Shown here one piece after another: positions 1-12,506 of a stretch of DNA of 64,000 bases (position 1 is its first letter; each line of letters begins with the position of its first letter). The position numbers and the translations under genes were made by a program. Location: positions 25,711,831 to 25,775,830 of the forward strand of contig JAJEKV010000004.1 in NCBI GenBank assembly GCA_021234155.1, written 5' to 3'. Source of the DNA: Isoetes taiwanensis. Lineage: Eukaryota; Streptophyta; Lycopodiopsida; Isoetales; Isoetaceae. The notes under the pieces are model-generated. The model was not told the origin of the DNA. It ran no database searches and saw only the letters and a list, made by a program, of their open reading frames with translations.

Positions 1-3000
1 ATGTTGTGCCTTTGGTTCTGATTGGTATTGCTATTATGTAAAGCCGGTAGAAAACACATGTAAATACACGGGATACAATGCTAAATACATTTATCGGGTG
101 TTTTCGCACAACCACATCCAATTATCATGGTGAACAGGTACCTGCCAGTTGCCAGGAACTCGAACTCTTGAGTGAGATGATTTGTGGCAGGCTTTAATCA
201 CGGCCGTGATCTTACCTCGGCTCAGCAGGTCTTGCCCCTAATCCTTTTAGATTGGTATTTTTAACAAATAAAATGCACCATCAAAACCAGTTACCAAGAT
301 ATTAAATAAGTATTACATATTTAACTTGCCCTCCACAACCTTCAAGTAACATTAACAATTACATGCTCTAGGATAATTCACGCTGAGAGAAACATCAATA
401 CACTTATGCCCTAATATTGCATTTGTGGCTTCTAAATTTTCAAGCCTTAACTCCAATCTCTTCTTTAATTACGTAGTGATCTTTTCCTTTTTTGGAATAT
501 CATTGTAGAATTCAATTATACGAGGAGAATTTCATCCCCTTAGACAAATAGGCGTTGTGCTTCACACTATAGTCCACTATGCTTTGAACCCAAATTCCTT
601 TCATGCCAGCTATCTCAAGGGTCACCCTAGTCATCATATTCCAAGTTTTCATGTCTTTATATCCAGTCATGAATCTTCAACCAACTGTTGCTTAATAATA
701 AAAAACCTCCTTCCCTAGGTCAATTGGGCCTTACAAGATACAAATTTGCCATTGTATTCGAGAATATATGACAACAGGTATTTGGACCTTGTTGCCGAGG
801 CCTTTCACCTATATTTATACGCTTTCCATATTTTCTTGATATCGTTGACCTTATATAATGTCCTGGAAAAATATCATTTTCGCGAATTTCTGAACATTAT
901 TAAGCATATCTCTTTTTGCAAATCCGTTGGATAAAGTACATTAATCGAAGTGGGAATATCATGGCGGCATTCTACATTTGAATGTGCATAAACATATGGC
1001 ATTATACGGGATACCATAATAACTTTTAGAAACGCCACGTCACAGTCTGTGACTGAAGCTATAATAACTTATTTATAAATGGTAGTTTGCTTCTTATCAT
1101 ACATTTATTTCAAAAGTCCTCTATCATGATCACATACTTTGAGTATGTGTGTTGGTACATTCATTTTCCTCTGAGAACTTCCTTTCTCTTTCATGACATA
1201 CTTGGCTCATGTCTTTTATCGAGATGGTTGAAATTGTAGATAGTGACACGTGAATGGACATCAAAAATTCCTAGAGTATCCTCCATTTATGATGTTCAAA
1301 TGATCTATAAATCTCTGACATGTTAAAGAATCTATGCACATCCTTCATTCTACCATTATATCTGAAGTGATAAATGAATCTAAAGCTCATGCCAAGCAAA
1401 GTAAGTTACACCATCATGAGCTACATGCAAAGTAACCCATCGGGGATGCCTTTATTTGCTTCAGATATTATTGCCCATTTGTAAATAACGATGATGCAGG
1501 ATACAAGCCGATTATTCATGTCTTTAAATTCTTCCTTGTGACAATTTCTAGCTCACATTTTCCTTATGCATGTGATTTTGCCACAACAAAATATTTTTCC
1601 TTTTCTTATATTAACCTTCTTGAGATCAAATAAATGTTGTCATCTCTCATGAAATCTATACAAGATCATGATGTCTCTATTCCTTAATTCGATGATGCCA
1701 TCATGTGTCCCATATATTGGTATATTCCTCTTGCCGTTATAATACTGCGAAACATCATATATTTTTTGGAGTGAATTTACAATCATCATATCTTGAGTTA
1801 ACCATCCAACAACATTAATGGGTTTTTTGCTCAAATTCTATATTTGGCGGAGATGCCACATGTTGTAGCCATTTGGCCATGTTTCATAAAATTGTCCAAG
1901 GCCCTTTATTATCAATGATGCAAGATCAGAAAATAATGTGTCATGTGCGTTTGTTAACCACTGTGTGCCCTTGTGAAACTGTAGTATGAATAGGGAGGGT
2001 AAGAAATTCTTTCTCAGTGCGTTTTCAAGTCAACACTATTCAGCCTAAACAAAATGTTTCATGTCTTTTGACATATAATTTTTTATTGGCGACTTTATCA
2101 ATACCGCCCTTATGGAATCATTTAACCATTGGACATTCTTTGACTTCAAATCAATTCCACTTTGGGAGCCACCTCTTGGAATCATTTGCTCATGGTCAAC
2201 AACATCCATGTGAGCATCTCTTGCATTAAGACGTATTATTATGATACATATATCCTCATCATCTGAGATCTAATAGATCATAATGATGTACATTGTTAAA
2301 ATGCATGCCTTCTCAGTCTCATCATAAGCTAGAAACACATTACAAAAGGTGGTCGGGGAGCCTTGGTTTAGCCCATTTCAAAACCTTTTTCTAAGTTTGA
2401 TGCGCGTGTACTCGGATCAGTAGTTGCATTACGTGATAATAAGATTCTGGGGATCAATGAACTCTCTCTTTAAGATTAAGTTTGCATGGACGTTTAATTT
2501 TTCTCCCTTACTTTAAAAATGGGATATGGTTTATAAAACTTTTATCCATAACTTGTTCAATATATTTTCCATGCGAAGTGGTTTTCCGCAAATCAGTCTC
2601 TATTTGGCATTAGGAACAATCTTTTTATGTTATAAATTTCTGAAGCTTTGTTGAAAGTAAGTGAATGTCGTTTTACATCAACATTTTGGTTTACATTTTA
2701 AGTATGGTCACGCTCTGCCGATTTGTTGACCCTGGAGACATATTATAAATATTAATAAATGAAATTCGTTTAATTTAGAAGATAGACATTTCTGAATCGA
2801 GCAAATGGCCATTGAAAATATTTATATTTATATATCCACCCTCAAAGAGTTACTAAAATAGCATCCTTTGTAGAAAAAGTTTAAAAAGTTTATTGTGTCC
2901 TGAGGATGATTCAAAACCTTATCGAGGATCTTCGAATGACATAATGTAATAGGCTCTTTATCATATTTATTTTTCGACTTCCTTGTTTCGATTATTCTGG

Positions 3001-4700
3001 CTGGAGTATTGTTTGCCCCTAGGATCGCTGTTCAGCTCTTAGTGCTAACTTAGGAATAACCTTGAATGTTTTAGTCACCTCATCCTTGTTGGCAAATAAA
3101 GTTTTATTGCATAACGGATCTTTTATGGGCTTGCTCAAAAGCACAAGGGCTTTTATGGACACTGCACGCAATATACGCGGTTATTATTTCGAACATGATC
3201 TTAAGATTCTTTTACGGGTTTCGGCCTTATGCCAAAGTCACTTCATCAATCATGACTTTTACGTACTTCAATATGCACGACATAAGCAATGACAACAGGT
3301 TTAACTCCGATTTGGAAACTTGAATTCACGGTAACCATCTTCATGATAGGAGTGGATTCGGGATATAGTTCCTCCATGTGGTTAGTAGGTACCGGAATAC
3401 CATGATCAAACAGGACAATACCACAATTACATTCTTCTTTCTTTTTGGATACTGGATTTTCACACCCATTTTGAAGTATGGACGGTGGGTCACTATAGAT
3501 GCGTTCGGATAAAGTGCATCCACTTTTCTATGAGAGCGCCATGTGCATGCCCCTTTTGCCCCTATGAATGTTGGTGTTCTTGAGACACGTAAAGGCCAAA
3601 GAAATCCATCTTAAATGGTAAAATCCAACATCAAGTTTATTATAAACCTTTTCAGTCTTGTAGCGACAACTGCATGTTTGATGTCTTCTTTGTTTACTCG
3701 GAACAGTGATACCATAAGGGTATCATACTAAAGAGGTGCAATAGCTCAAAATTTTGGCTGCCGGTGCATAGGAATATCTGTTGAGAATGCGGCTTCAACA
3801 GTTGTTCAATGAATAGGGAAACATGCCCGAATTACTAAGTGTAAGATTACTTAGGCATCTTCACATACTAAGGATTTACATTTCTGTGAAATATAAATTT
3901 TTATTTTCGAGGTTTTCGCGTCTGTAGCTGAAGGTTATGAGTTAAGGGTATGGAAAATCACCATTGTTTAATCTAAAGTGACCATATTTTGGACGTTATC
4001 GTCTCTGAAAATAGTTTAATCGTTAATATGGGACCTATCCTGGGTGGGGATGATGTCGAGACCCTGGGTGAGAGGGTGACTGTGATAGATCCCACTAGTA
4101 GCTGATAACAGAGTTGGTAGTGTTAGAGACCTAGGTAGAGGCAATAATGAGGTGTGGTGGGGCCCACTCGGGAGGGTAGCAGTGGTGGGGAGAAGACCGA
4201 CCTCGCAAAGAGATAATAGCGATGTCTGAGGCCGGATAGTGATGATCTTTATGGCTTGGAGGTTGGTGGTAGAATAGTTGGTGTTGGGGTGGTAGTGGTG
4301 GGCAGAGCCGGAGGCAGTCTCAGGCAGAGGGGCCTCCGTCAGAGCCTGACATGAAACGAGCAAGAGTTGTTCCTGAGAATACTCTCGGTTGGAGAGTTGA
4401 GTGATGGGAGTAGACCATCGGTCAATCCATTGGCTCTAGAAGGCCGGAGGGTTTGCCCCTTAAGGAGGAAGAATAAGACTGTTGTGGGATGATAGGACAT
4501 GATTCTCAGTTGGATTGTGAGGGTGATTGGTCCTCTAGTAGTAAAGGAGGGCTGAGTTTCTTTGCGCTTCGTCGACTTCATCTACGATATTGTTTGTATT
4601 CAAGGCTTATAAATGCCAGGGAACTTTTGACACAGATTGATGTGTATGGTTGGAAGACATTTTGCATCCATTGCCTCTCTTCTCGGTCTAGTGGGGTGTG
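1..4700. other. Unassigned, mostly AT-rich DNA with no recognised gene
   Basis: Both strands were read in all frames. The open frames are short (longest about 115 codons), have no family motif I recognise, and do not join into a longer protein. From about 4,010 to 4,500 the DNA becomes G-rich on the plus strand (runs of ggtggtggg type) and looks like a different repeat fragment. No tRNA, rRNA or LTR terminus was recognised. Very old transposon debris is the likeliest content, but that is inference. Confidence 0.5.
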
Positions 4701-4772
4701 AATCTTTGGCGAGAGTTTATATGACAGCCGTGCTATTTCGTTTATGAGGAAGAATGCAAATATCAATTCAGC

Positions 4773-5295
4773 GTGCATGTTACGTACAGGTCATGGCGCG
4801 GCCGGAGGTCGTGCAAGAAGTCGCCCCTCGTGAGAGAAGGGGATTCGATCGAGCGCCGCTATGCTAATGAGATGAAATCACAAATGAGATGCGGAGATGC
4901 TCGAGAAGTAGTTAATCAAAACAAAATTATTGACACAACAGTAACTGAATTGAAGGAGGCATTATCCATGAACAAAACTAGGTTCCCGGACATGGCTGAT
5001 ATCACAAATGTAGTTGCAAGATGTACTAGTGAAACATGACGAAAATGGTATCATAAGAACTGTGGAGCAAGAAATAAGAGTACAAAATCTCAAAATTTCA
5101 GGATTGGCAGCCGAGGAGGATGAAGCATGTAAACCTAATGACCACTCTTCAAGGAAATCATGGTGCTTAATGAGCCCTCATAAAGGTCTATTGCGAAACT
5201 CCCAGAACGAGGTAATTATACTGCCACTCTTTGATCAAATTCATATGTTGATGCACACAAATGTGGTACTTATGAATAAGCCGCCTAGCGCTTAA
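4773..5295 (+). other. Two overlapping unidentified open frames upstream of LINE A
   Basis: Two plus-strand frames (4,773-5,039 and 5,014-5,295) overlap by about 26 bases. They encode charged, hydrophilic peptides with no motif I recognise. Their strand and position just 5' of the LINE endonuclease-like remnant would suit a 5' or ORF1 part of the same element, but no nucleic-acid-binding motif is visible. Chance open frames are equally possible. Confidence 0.2.
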
Positions 5296-5879
5296 GATTG
5301 GTCGATGTTGATCTTTACTCCTGTACCCTTACTAGAAGCCCGGTGAAAAGAATGGGCAAAAGTGAAAGCGTGAAGGGAGGAAGGTTTACAGCATATTTAT
5401 CAGAATCGGCAAAGTTTGGTCACCCCTCAAACAGAAAATGACTAGAAAATCCGATCTCTAAGGGTATTGGCTTGAATATACATGGTTTGTCCTGTGGCGC
5501 GGTGAGCATATTTGAAGATGCATGATGTTTTATTGTTCTAAACATGGAACATCAAATGCAGGCTTACCACAAATTGAGAAGTTATCGTATTAGGATCGGG
5601 CCTCGAATACCAAAGAATTTGGTATGGGCGGCATGCATGGGTCAAGGCCTATATCCTAAGTGACCTGTACACACATTGCCAAGATTACTGAAACACATAT
5701 GCATAATCAATATATATGGATCGAGCCGGTTCTTGGTAGCGGTGAAAATATACGAAGCCAAGAGTTACTTTGCTCCATTGAATATGAAGTTAAATGAAAG
5801 CAGTGGACATGGATAATGATAACCCTTTTCATAGTTTGATCAAGGGATGCTATGGAATTCAATAGATTAGAGAAGTTCA

Positions 5880-8450
5880 TTGGCTGAGACTTCAACGCCG
5901 TATCAAACGCGCCTGTGCAATTTCGTATGAGAATCCGGGGATAGCTTGTCAAGGAGTGCAATCGAAAGCACATTACCTTAGATCCTCCCTTGATAAGGGT
6001 GAAGAACAAAGATGGGAGAATTACCCGTGAGTCTATTACATGAGCCGCTTAAGAATTTTGGAATGAATCCACACTTGCAAAGACGTATAGAGGCGGATTT
6101 ACCTCGCTTTAATCCCACAAAATTCAAAGACCGTGAGATTACTTATTGGCTAGTAAGCAAAACTCAGAAAGAATTATGATCTAGAGGAGGTGAATCGACC
6201 CGCGGTGTTTATGGTTTGAGCCGAGGACAAGTGCACGCGTTCTATTGTGGAGCTTTTAAACCTAGAATCAAGCTTGATTTTAGGTATCAAGATCACATCG
6301 AAGCATTTGGACCAGGAATGGCCGGAACACTTGTAGCCAGGTGATGCTGATACGCACTCTCGTAACTTAACCAACATAATGTTGGAAAATTTTAAATTGG
6401 GATTTGGCCAATAGAAAAAAGATCGTGCCATGCATGCACAAGAAGCTGGTGGGATGATGACAGTAACGGGCGCAAAGGCGAGCCAAAAATGTGTTAAAGC
6501 CAAAATGGCAAGAAACTTATCAAGGAGAAGAAGAGCCGCCCATGCAAAAAAAGACAACATCTTAGCAACATGCTCACGCAGAAATCCCAAAATGTTCGGG
6601 AAGAATCGAAGGCAACCAAATGCTAACGATGGGTAGATGATCTTCTCTCTCTGTAAAGAAGATATATTTCAATGTCGATGTCGGTGAGATGCCCATTCTG
6701 GGCATTACCGAAGATATTTAATATAGATGAAGTAGAGTCCCAGCCTACAATGCATGAAAAATGGGAAAGCATCTCGACTTAATGGGTCTTATCGAATCGA
6801 ACTAATGAAATGTAAGGTGATGGGAAAACTAACTCACAAGTTAACAACAGAGCTTGTAAACATGTATGTCCGAATGGATTTACCAAAATCCCGGAGAGAA
6901 TGCGTGATTGTCCCTATATATAATCAAGTTGTAGAAAGATGCTTAAATTATCTATCTATAATTATAGCAAAGATGTAATTTTAAGCTCCCCGAGGTTTGT
7001 CGGAGCGTAAAATTAGTGATTGGGCGTAACATCATGATAAGAGAGCTTATTACGTGCGTGCTTCAGAAACAACATAACACGCCAGACCATCTCCTTACTC
7101 AGAGTCCTATTTGAGCAAGCCAAGAAGCCAAGACAAGCACTTTATCCGCCTACATTGAATCCTCCAAAGCATTTGACACCACCATGCCCAGAGAAAAAGC
7201 CGCGGATACCTAATGGAACAACCGGATGTTCCACGTGCCTCGAGGTGAGCACGCTTATATGAACATGTACTACCCGTTGTCTTCCGATATACCATGAGAT
7301 TCTGGAAAGACGCATATGTTCTGAAGGATGCCCACCGTCACTCGTTCAATTTTATATGGATGAGTTGAGGAGTGGCTACCGAACAAGGACAAGCCGAACC
7401 AAATTAGGAAGTTTTGTGGTAAATTCATATTATATGTCGGACGACGTGAGTGCCGATGGCGTGATTCCCGCTATTAGTTGTCTACAAGAACATTTGAACA
7501 ATCTAAGCCTCTTTGGCAGCTCTCACAAAATGAAAGTAACCTTTCAAAACAAAAATTATGGCACTATAAAGCAAACCAACTACATTATCAAGGCGAGAGA
7601 CTAGAAGAAGTGGACTGCTGCAAATAATTGGTCCGGAGATCTCGCTCAAACTACAAATGGAAGAGTGTATGGAAATGTATTATAGGAGGTAAGGGCAAAT
7701 TTTATATTCTTATGTTGTCAAAATGTCACGCATCTTTGTCCGGGCCTGTGGCTCAAAAAGATGTTGTTTAAACCTTAGTTCAGACAAATGATTGTATGGT
7801 GCCCCATTTGGGGCTTCTATATACGCTTAAAACATGGAATCGTGTAAAACAAGTATTGAAGATATTTATTCAAGAGGTATTGGGAGTGCGAAGCAAATTC
7901 CATATGCTTATTCTTTGCATGCAACAGGTCTTCCTTTAGGAAGCCGAGGTTTATGTTTGACTCAATTTTGTAAAACGATTAAGGTTGATGGATGTTAGCA
8001 GATACCAAAAATATATATCGGATCTCAAGCATCGATGGCTCAAAGAAGTATAATGATTGGGTTGCCCAAGGGGATACGGCGTTAACGACCGGCTCTGATT
8101 CGTGAGGATCAAGATAGGAGAAATGGTTTAGGAAAAAGCCTTAAAATTATGGAAAAACGCGGTTCAAAGATGGTCTTTATCGTAATATAACCAAGCATTC
8201 ATTTATGCAAGCCTGCACTACCTAGGATGTCGCTATTCCTAAAACCATGAGAAGAACAATTGTAGTGATATAGTCCCATCTCACTCTTGAAAATAGAGAC
8301 AGGATTGGGGTAAGTTGATCCCAGAGGAAAGGACCTCAGGATGTCCGGCAGAATCGGGCGGCGTGGAAGATGAGCATCAGCGTTTTCTACAATGTTCTGC
8401 ATATCAAAGACGCATTTATGACAAGTATGGTATAGATCAGCCAAATTTCA
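5880..8450 (+). mobile_element. LINE A: decayed non-LTR retrotransposon (jockey/RTE-like)
   Basis: Pieces of one LINE ORF2 appear in order on the plus strand, spread over all three frames. At about 6,030-6,170 there is an endonuclease-tail-like segment (RRIEADLPRF, then YWLVSKTQKE). At 6,754-7,604 lies the reverse transcriptase, described separately. At 7,620-7,930 the post-RT region reads KTWNRVKQVLKIFIQEVLGV. At about 8,140-8,220 it reads EKALKLWKNAVQRWSLS, and at 8,290-8,370 a C-terminal segment resembles the LINE cysteine region (KIETG, then RGKDLRMSGR). Order, spacing and motif wording match a complete plant LINE ORF2, so this is one insertion rather than scattered hits. Every domain is crossed by stops and small indels, so it cannot move by itself. 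The ends, an A-tail and target-site duplications were not found. Confidence 0.7.
6754..7604 (+). pseudogene. LINE A reverse transcriptase, broken
   Basis: In the living family this enzyme copies element RNA at a nicked target. The first open part (6,754-6,978) begins MKNGKASRLNGSYRIELMK and includes RRECVIVPIY, the usual 'NGKA-GLDG-ELMK' and 'ESVIVPIYK' blocks of LINE RT. In a second frame, 7,138-7,201 encodes AYIESSKAFDTTMPREK, equivalent to the first catalytic-aspartate block (YID-KAFD-REK). A third piece (7,356-7,604) holds the YADD-equivalent site as YYMSDDV near 7,431; one extra base would explain the change from YADD. LQEHLNNLSLF follows, as it does in LINEs. At least three frame changes separate the blocks, so the enzyme is dead unless the breaks are sequencing errors. 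Confidence 0.75.
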
Positions 8451-8679
8451 CTTTGCTATCATTAAATCCTAAACTACTAGGTTGTTATATATGAAATCGT
8501 TGAAACCATAGAGATTTTCTTAAAACACAACAACGCGATAATCATTGTATTTTGTCATTTCATGACCTTAGGGTCCCATGGAGCATGATAATAATATTAT
8601 ATTATTATTGCTTTGGAAAATGAATGTTAATGTTACTGTATTCCGCAAAATAGATAAGTATGGTCGCTAGCAATTATTA

Positions 8680-10985
8680 AGGGCTTTGAGGGAGGACAGA
8701 ATGGGGATTGTGAATGTTCATGCTCAAATCAACCATCTTATTGTGGCCTGTGGGCCACAATAAGAAACAAAGATATTACAATTAATCTTTGGTTTGCAAG
8801 TAGCCCTGTTGTTACTAGGGAGACTTTAATATGGTAGAGCAGTGCAGGATCGCCTCCCAGCCCTCAAAAGCAAATTGTGCTGTGGTTTTGAGAGGACCAA
8901 ATGGTCTAGATTGTTGCAGATTTGGCTATGGTAGAGTGAAAGGAGATTTTGTCTTCTCACATGGCAATAGGCAGATCTGTGGGGGGACTCGCCCATGCCG
9001 TGCATGATAGATGCTATGCCTCCCTCATTGGATGAAGTACCCTCTCCTGATAGGAGCAACATTCTTTCCACCTCCATTTCGCATCATTATCTCAATTGTT
9101 GTGTAGCCATAACATTTCACCCCCAAACCCTCCGTAATGCTGCTTCATTCCTCACCCTTCTTGATGTGATGAAGTCTTCGCCTCTATCATGAATTGTGGC
9201 TCAATACCTTCTCCTCTCTCGAAGTTAATGGTGGCGACATTATTAGGTTAAACGCTTTGCTAAGGCTTTGGTAGGCATGAAATTCGTGAGGGCAACAAAT
9301 TCCACTAGAGAGTTGGAGCATATTCCGCACACAACCTTCCTGATGGTATCCTCGAGAATGCCATACTCCGCCAGATCATATCTTCTAGAGCAGCCAAAAT
9401 TACAGCTCTCAGTGAAGTCCGGACTTCATTTGGTCGGAATAAGAGACACCAGCTCTTCGCTCTTTAGGGCAAAGAAGAGGCACACAAGATGCACATCAAT
9501 GGCATCCCTACTTATTAGATGGTCGTAAATTGGAGATCCCCTGATCTCCGGGAGGTATGTGCATCACCTGCTATTTTTCAATGTTCTTTGCTACATTGTT
9601 TCCCATACTCCAGCAAGTAATGTGATCCGTTTTGACAAATGTTAAGCCATCTATCTCTGCACTATATCAAAGATGATAGTTTGTAACATGAACTCTCTTC
9701 AAAGGAAGATTTAGAGGGTGCATGTATGCATACATGATAAGTGTCCCGGCTAGATGGTGCCTCGTGGAATTTTCCACTTTACCGGAATGGGTCAAGAGTC
9801 ACAGACAGTCTATCTTGGATTTGTTGCGCCTCATGGAATGGATAGAATTCTTAACACCGCCACATTTTCCTCGATCCTAAGGTCAAATCAGCCCATCCAT
9901 GATCAATGATTGAAGGCCTATTTCTTGCTCTTCCTCAGATAAATTATTGCAAAGCTTTAAGTAGTGCTTAAACTGGGACTAGCATCCTCTATTAACAAGA
10001 TTCAAACTGGTTCATCCAGAAGAAACATCTAACTAACGCTAATGCGTTTTATTAGGGGCTTGTATTGGCTAGGAAATAGGTCAGAGTTGTTTATCTTAGC
10101 TCGCATTTGCGAAGGCATATGGACAAGATGCACCGGAAAGTTTTTGTCTAGTGTGCATTCGCTTTTGGTTGTGGTCCACGCTTTATAGAAACAGCCATGA
10201 AAGCTTCGCCACATCACATCGCCACCAGTGCCATGGGGAGCTCCTCCCCGCTCTTTCGATGGGAAGAGGAGTTCGTTGTAATGCCTCTCCTCAGCCCCAT
10301 TTTTGCTTACCATGGTGGCGGTGAGGCATTATCACAATTGCTCTTGACTCAAAGATGAAGGCAGCAGATGGTCTTCTGGATGAACTTACTACCAGATTTG
10401 TAATTAGTTTGCGTATTTACTACTTTCTTGTATAAGCGTGGTTGTTAAGCAATTTGTATACTGTTAAGGGTTTGTCGATTACATTTTCCTCTTGGCTTCG
10501 GGTTGTCTTCTTTAATTGTGGAAAGTGTTCGCTTCAGGCTTGGAGACTTCCTCCTTGTTTGCTTTTCCCTTGGAAGCTGAATGCATGTACTGCATTTCCT
10601 CGACATTCCTTTGAGGGTGATATCTCTATGGGCCAGGTCTCGGGATGAGATTTTAAGTGTGGGACTATAGAAGCACTCAATTGGTGGAAGGGGTAGTAAG
10701 TTGTCGATGGCAAAGTGTGATTACCTAGCTAAGTCGCTTTGTAGCACCTAATGCATACACAAAGATTCATTATGTCACCTGCACGCAAGGTTCAGAATTG
10801 GATAGAATTGTCCAAACTTTGTTTCTAGAGGTGCCGAGAAGGAGTAGTGATTAAAGCAGCTCATGGAAGTGCTCACCGAGAGGATGGGGTTTGGCAATCT
10901 CAGATTTGGCTTTGCATTCTAAGGTGTTAGTCTCCAAGTTTGTTTGGAGTATCTATGAAGAGGTGTTCTCCGTGTGCATAGCTTT
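8680..10985 (+). mobile_element. LINE B: decayed L1-like retrotransposon
   Basis: A second LINE, of the plant L1 type, follows LINE A on the same strand. Around 8,700-8,730 the translation reads GIVNVHAQINH, like the start of an L1 endonuclease core, and 8,900-9,190 keeps endonuclease-like segments. At about 9,260-9,520 there is the basic linker that precedes RT in L1. Near 10,000-10,075 the frame reads KIQTGSSRRN, then LMRFIRGLYWLGNRS, the L1 block normally written QTGF-RNI followed by the catalytic-Asp region. At 10,880-10,955 it reads GLAISDLALHSKVLVSKFVW, the conserved C-terminal RT block GGLGI-DL-N-ALL-KW. The stretches lie in different frames with many stops. Different RT wording from LINE A shows this is another clade. 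Precise ends are not visible. Confidence 0.7.
8737..8764. repeat. Perfect 12-bp inverted repeat with a 4-nt loop
   Basis: The arm cttattgtggcc is followed by tgtg and then its exact reverse complement ggccacaataag. It sits inside the endonuclease-like part of LINE B, where no such palindrome is expected. It might be a small inverted duplication. Confidence 0.85.
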
Positions 10986-12285
10986 TACAGCCCTCGAATT
11001 GTGTGGTTTTTCACAAGCCATCCGTCCCCGAGAAGTTGCCTTTGGCCTTGCTTTACTTGCTTAGCCGTTCTCACACGCGGCTACCTTTTTCTCAAGGGTG
11101 TAATCATGCGGTCCGAGCATGTACGTAGTGCTTTTCCGTGTAGACTATGCATCAAAAGATTTCATCACGCTTTTTCAGGTTTTCCCGCTTCCCACATACT
11201 TGCCTTTGGCTACCAGCTTCGTTCGATTTCACCATATTATACCCAGATAAAAAGCATGCTGACTGTTATGTGTCTTTTCAAACCGGCCCAGATAATGACT
11301 AAGCAAAACACGGCTTATGGCCAAGGAGTCAGAGGGTGGTCTATAGATGGGCTGAACGTCTGATTCTCGGTGATCATACTGTTGAGGCGCCAGTCTTGAA
11401 GATCCTCGAGGCGCCCATATCTTGTTATAGCATGGAGCCAGGGGCTTCAAAACATCCGTGCACGCATGCCACAAGCGTGCTTATTTTTCCCTTCCTACTT
11501 CCATAGTTTTGATGTTTTCGCTTCTAATGATTGACAATGTTCGGTGTTGTATGCAGAAGCATCTCTTTGAAATCTGCTGTTTTAGGAAGTTTAAGAGTCC
11601 CTGCGGTAACTTTCTCACAAGGAATATCATGAAACTACAAGGAGCACTCATTCAAAGATTTGAATTTCGTGTATCAGTCTCTTCGAAAATAATTACAAGA
11701 CGCGGCTAACACTATCACGAGCCTAACGCTTTTAGCTCTTGTCCTCTTCAAAAATGAGCTCAAGTCGATACTTTTGGAGCTATTGAGGCCTTGAAAAAGG
11801 GTGAGGTGCGAGCTATTCTTGCTTGATATGTTTTCTAGTGATGCATTTATGGCAATTGCGTCTTTTTCTTTGCTTCCTAAATTTTGTGAAATGTTTGCTT
11901 ACTTGTTGTACCATTATGTTGCTAGGTTCGCCCAATAATGGTAACCGGTGATAATGCTCATTGTGCTCATTACATTGCGGGCAAGCCGGCATGATATATC
12001 GGATACCGAGGTTATATTGGGTGATGTGAACCATGATAACAGGTAATGGACGTAATTGATTTTATGTGATTTCCGGTATTTTCTACTACTTACTATCATG
12101 TAACAACCCGCAAAGATAAGTTGGTCACTTATGAGACCAAAGGATGGTCCATTTATCGTGCCTTTGACGACGTAAGATCTCTTATCACAAAGACATGAAA
12201 GGCCTTGAAGTTGGAATGCTAGAACTAGCTATTACAGAAAAAGCTTTCAATGTTCTTTATTCAACCGAATGATGGACAACATCCT
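10986..12285. other. No recognised gene between LINE B and the ATPase fragment
   Basis: Several open frames of 60-130 codons exist on both strands (largest 10,974-11,363, plus), but none shows a motif I recognise. The first few hundred bases may still be the 3' part of LINE B. I see no terminator, poly-A tail or repeat boundary. Confidence 0.4.
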
Positions 12286-12295
12286 CTTTTGGACA

Positions 12296-12506
12296 CGTAT
12301 CTTTGCTCGCTTCACTCCCGCAGACAAAGGCAAGCAAATATTTGTCCCGATAAACATTTGATTTGGATTTGTAATCGGTTTGCTTTGCGTGTCTTGGTAG
12401 CCAACATGCATCGGGACCATGGCCTGATTGTTGGGATGTGTGGAGATGGGGGCAATGATTGTGGTGTGCTGCGAGCTGCACATGTTGGCATTGCACTCGA
12501 TGATGC
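12296..12506 (+). pseudogene. P5B-type (ATP13A-like) cation-transporting ATPase, isolated exon fragment
   Basis: Two short coding stretches resemble the phosphorylation-domain end of P5-type ATPases, integral membrane pumps of endosomal or ER membranes. Bases 12,296-12,343 read RIFARFTPADKGKQIF, the usual 'FARMTP-K' block. Bases 12,401-12,506 read GMCGDGGNDCGVLRAAHVGI, the hinge motif that binds Mg and ATP; the CGDG-NDCG-L-AAH wording is the P5B version rather than P5A. Between them, 12,344 has a gt and 12,399-12,400 an ag, so a 57-base intron is possible but unusually short. After 12,506 a good donor (gtaagc) splits an Ala codon exactly where the family continues with AEAS. I found neither the expected next exon, nor the DKTGT block, nor the membrane helices, so this appears to be a gene scrap or a remnant carried by a transposon. 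Confidence 0.6.

Noticed and set aside
769-781. Recurring word acaacaggt at several sites (for example 771, 3,291, 36,130)
   Set aside because: Nine-base matches in 64 kb of repeat-rich DNA with no common context; one near-copy at 61,127 is simply a splice acceptor.
4016-4581. Overlapping open frames in a G-rich stretch
   Set aside because: Biased composition keeps frames open; no domain or conserved motif visible.
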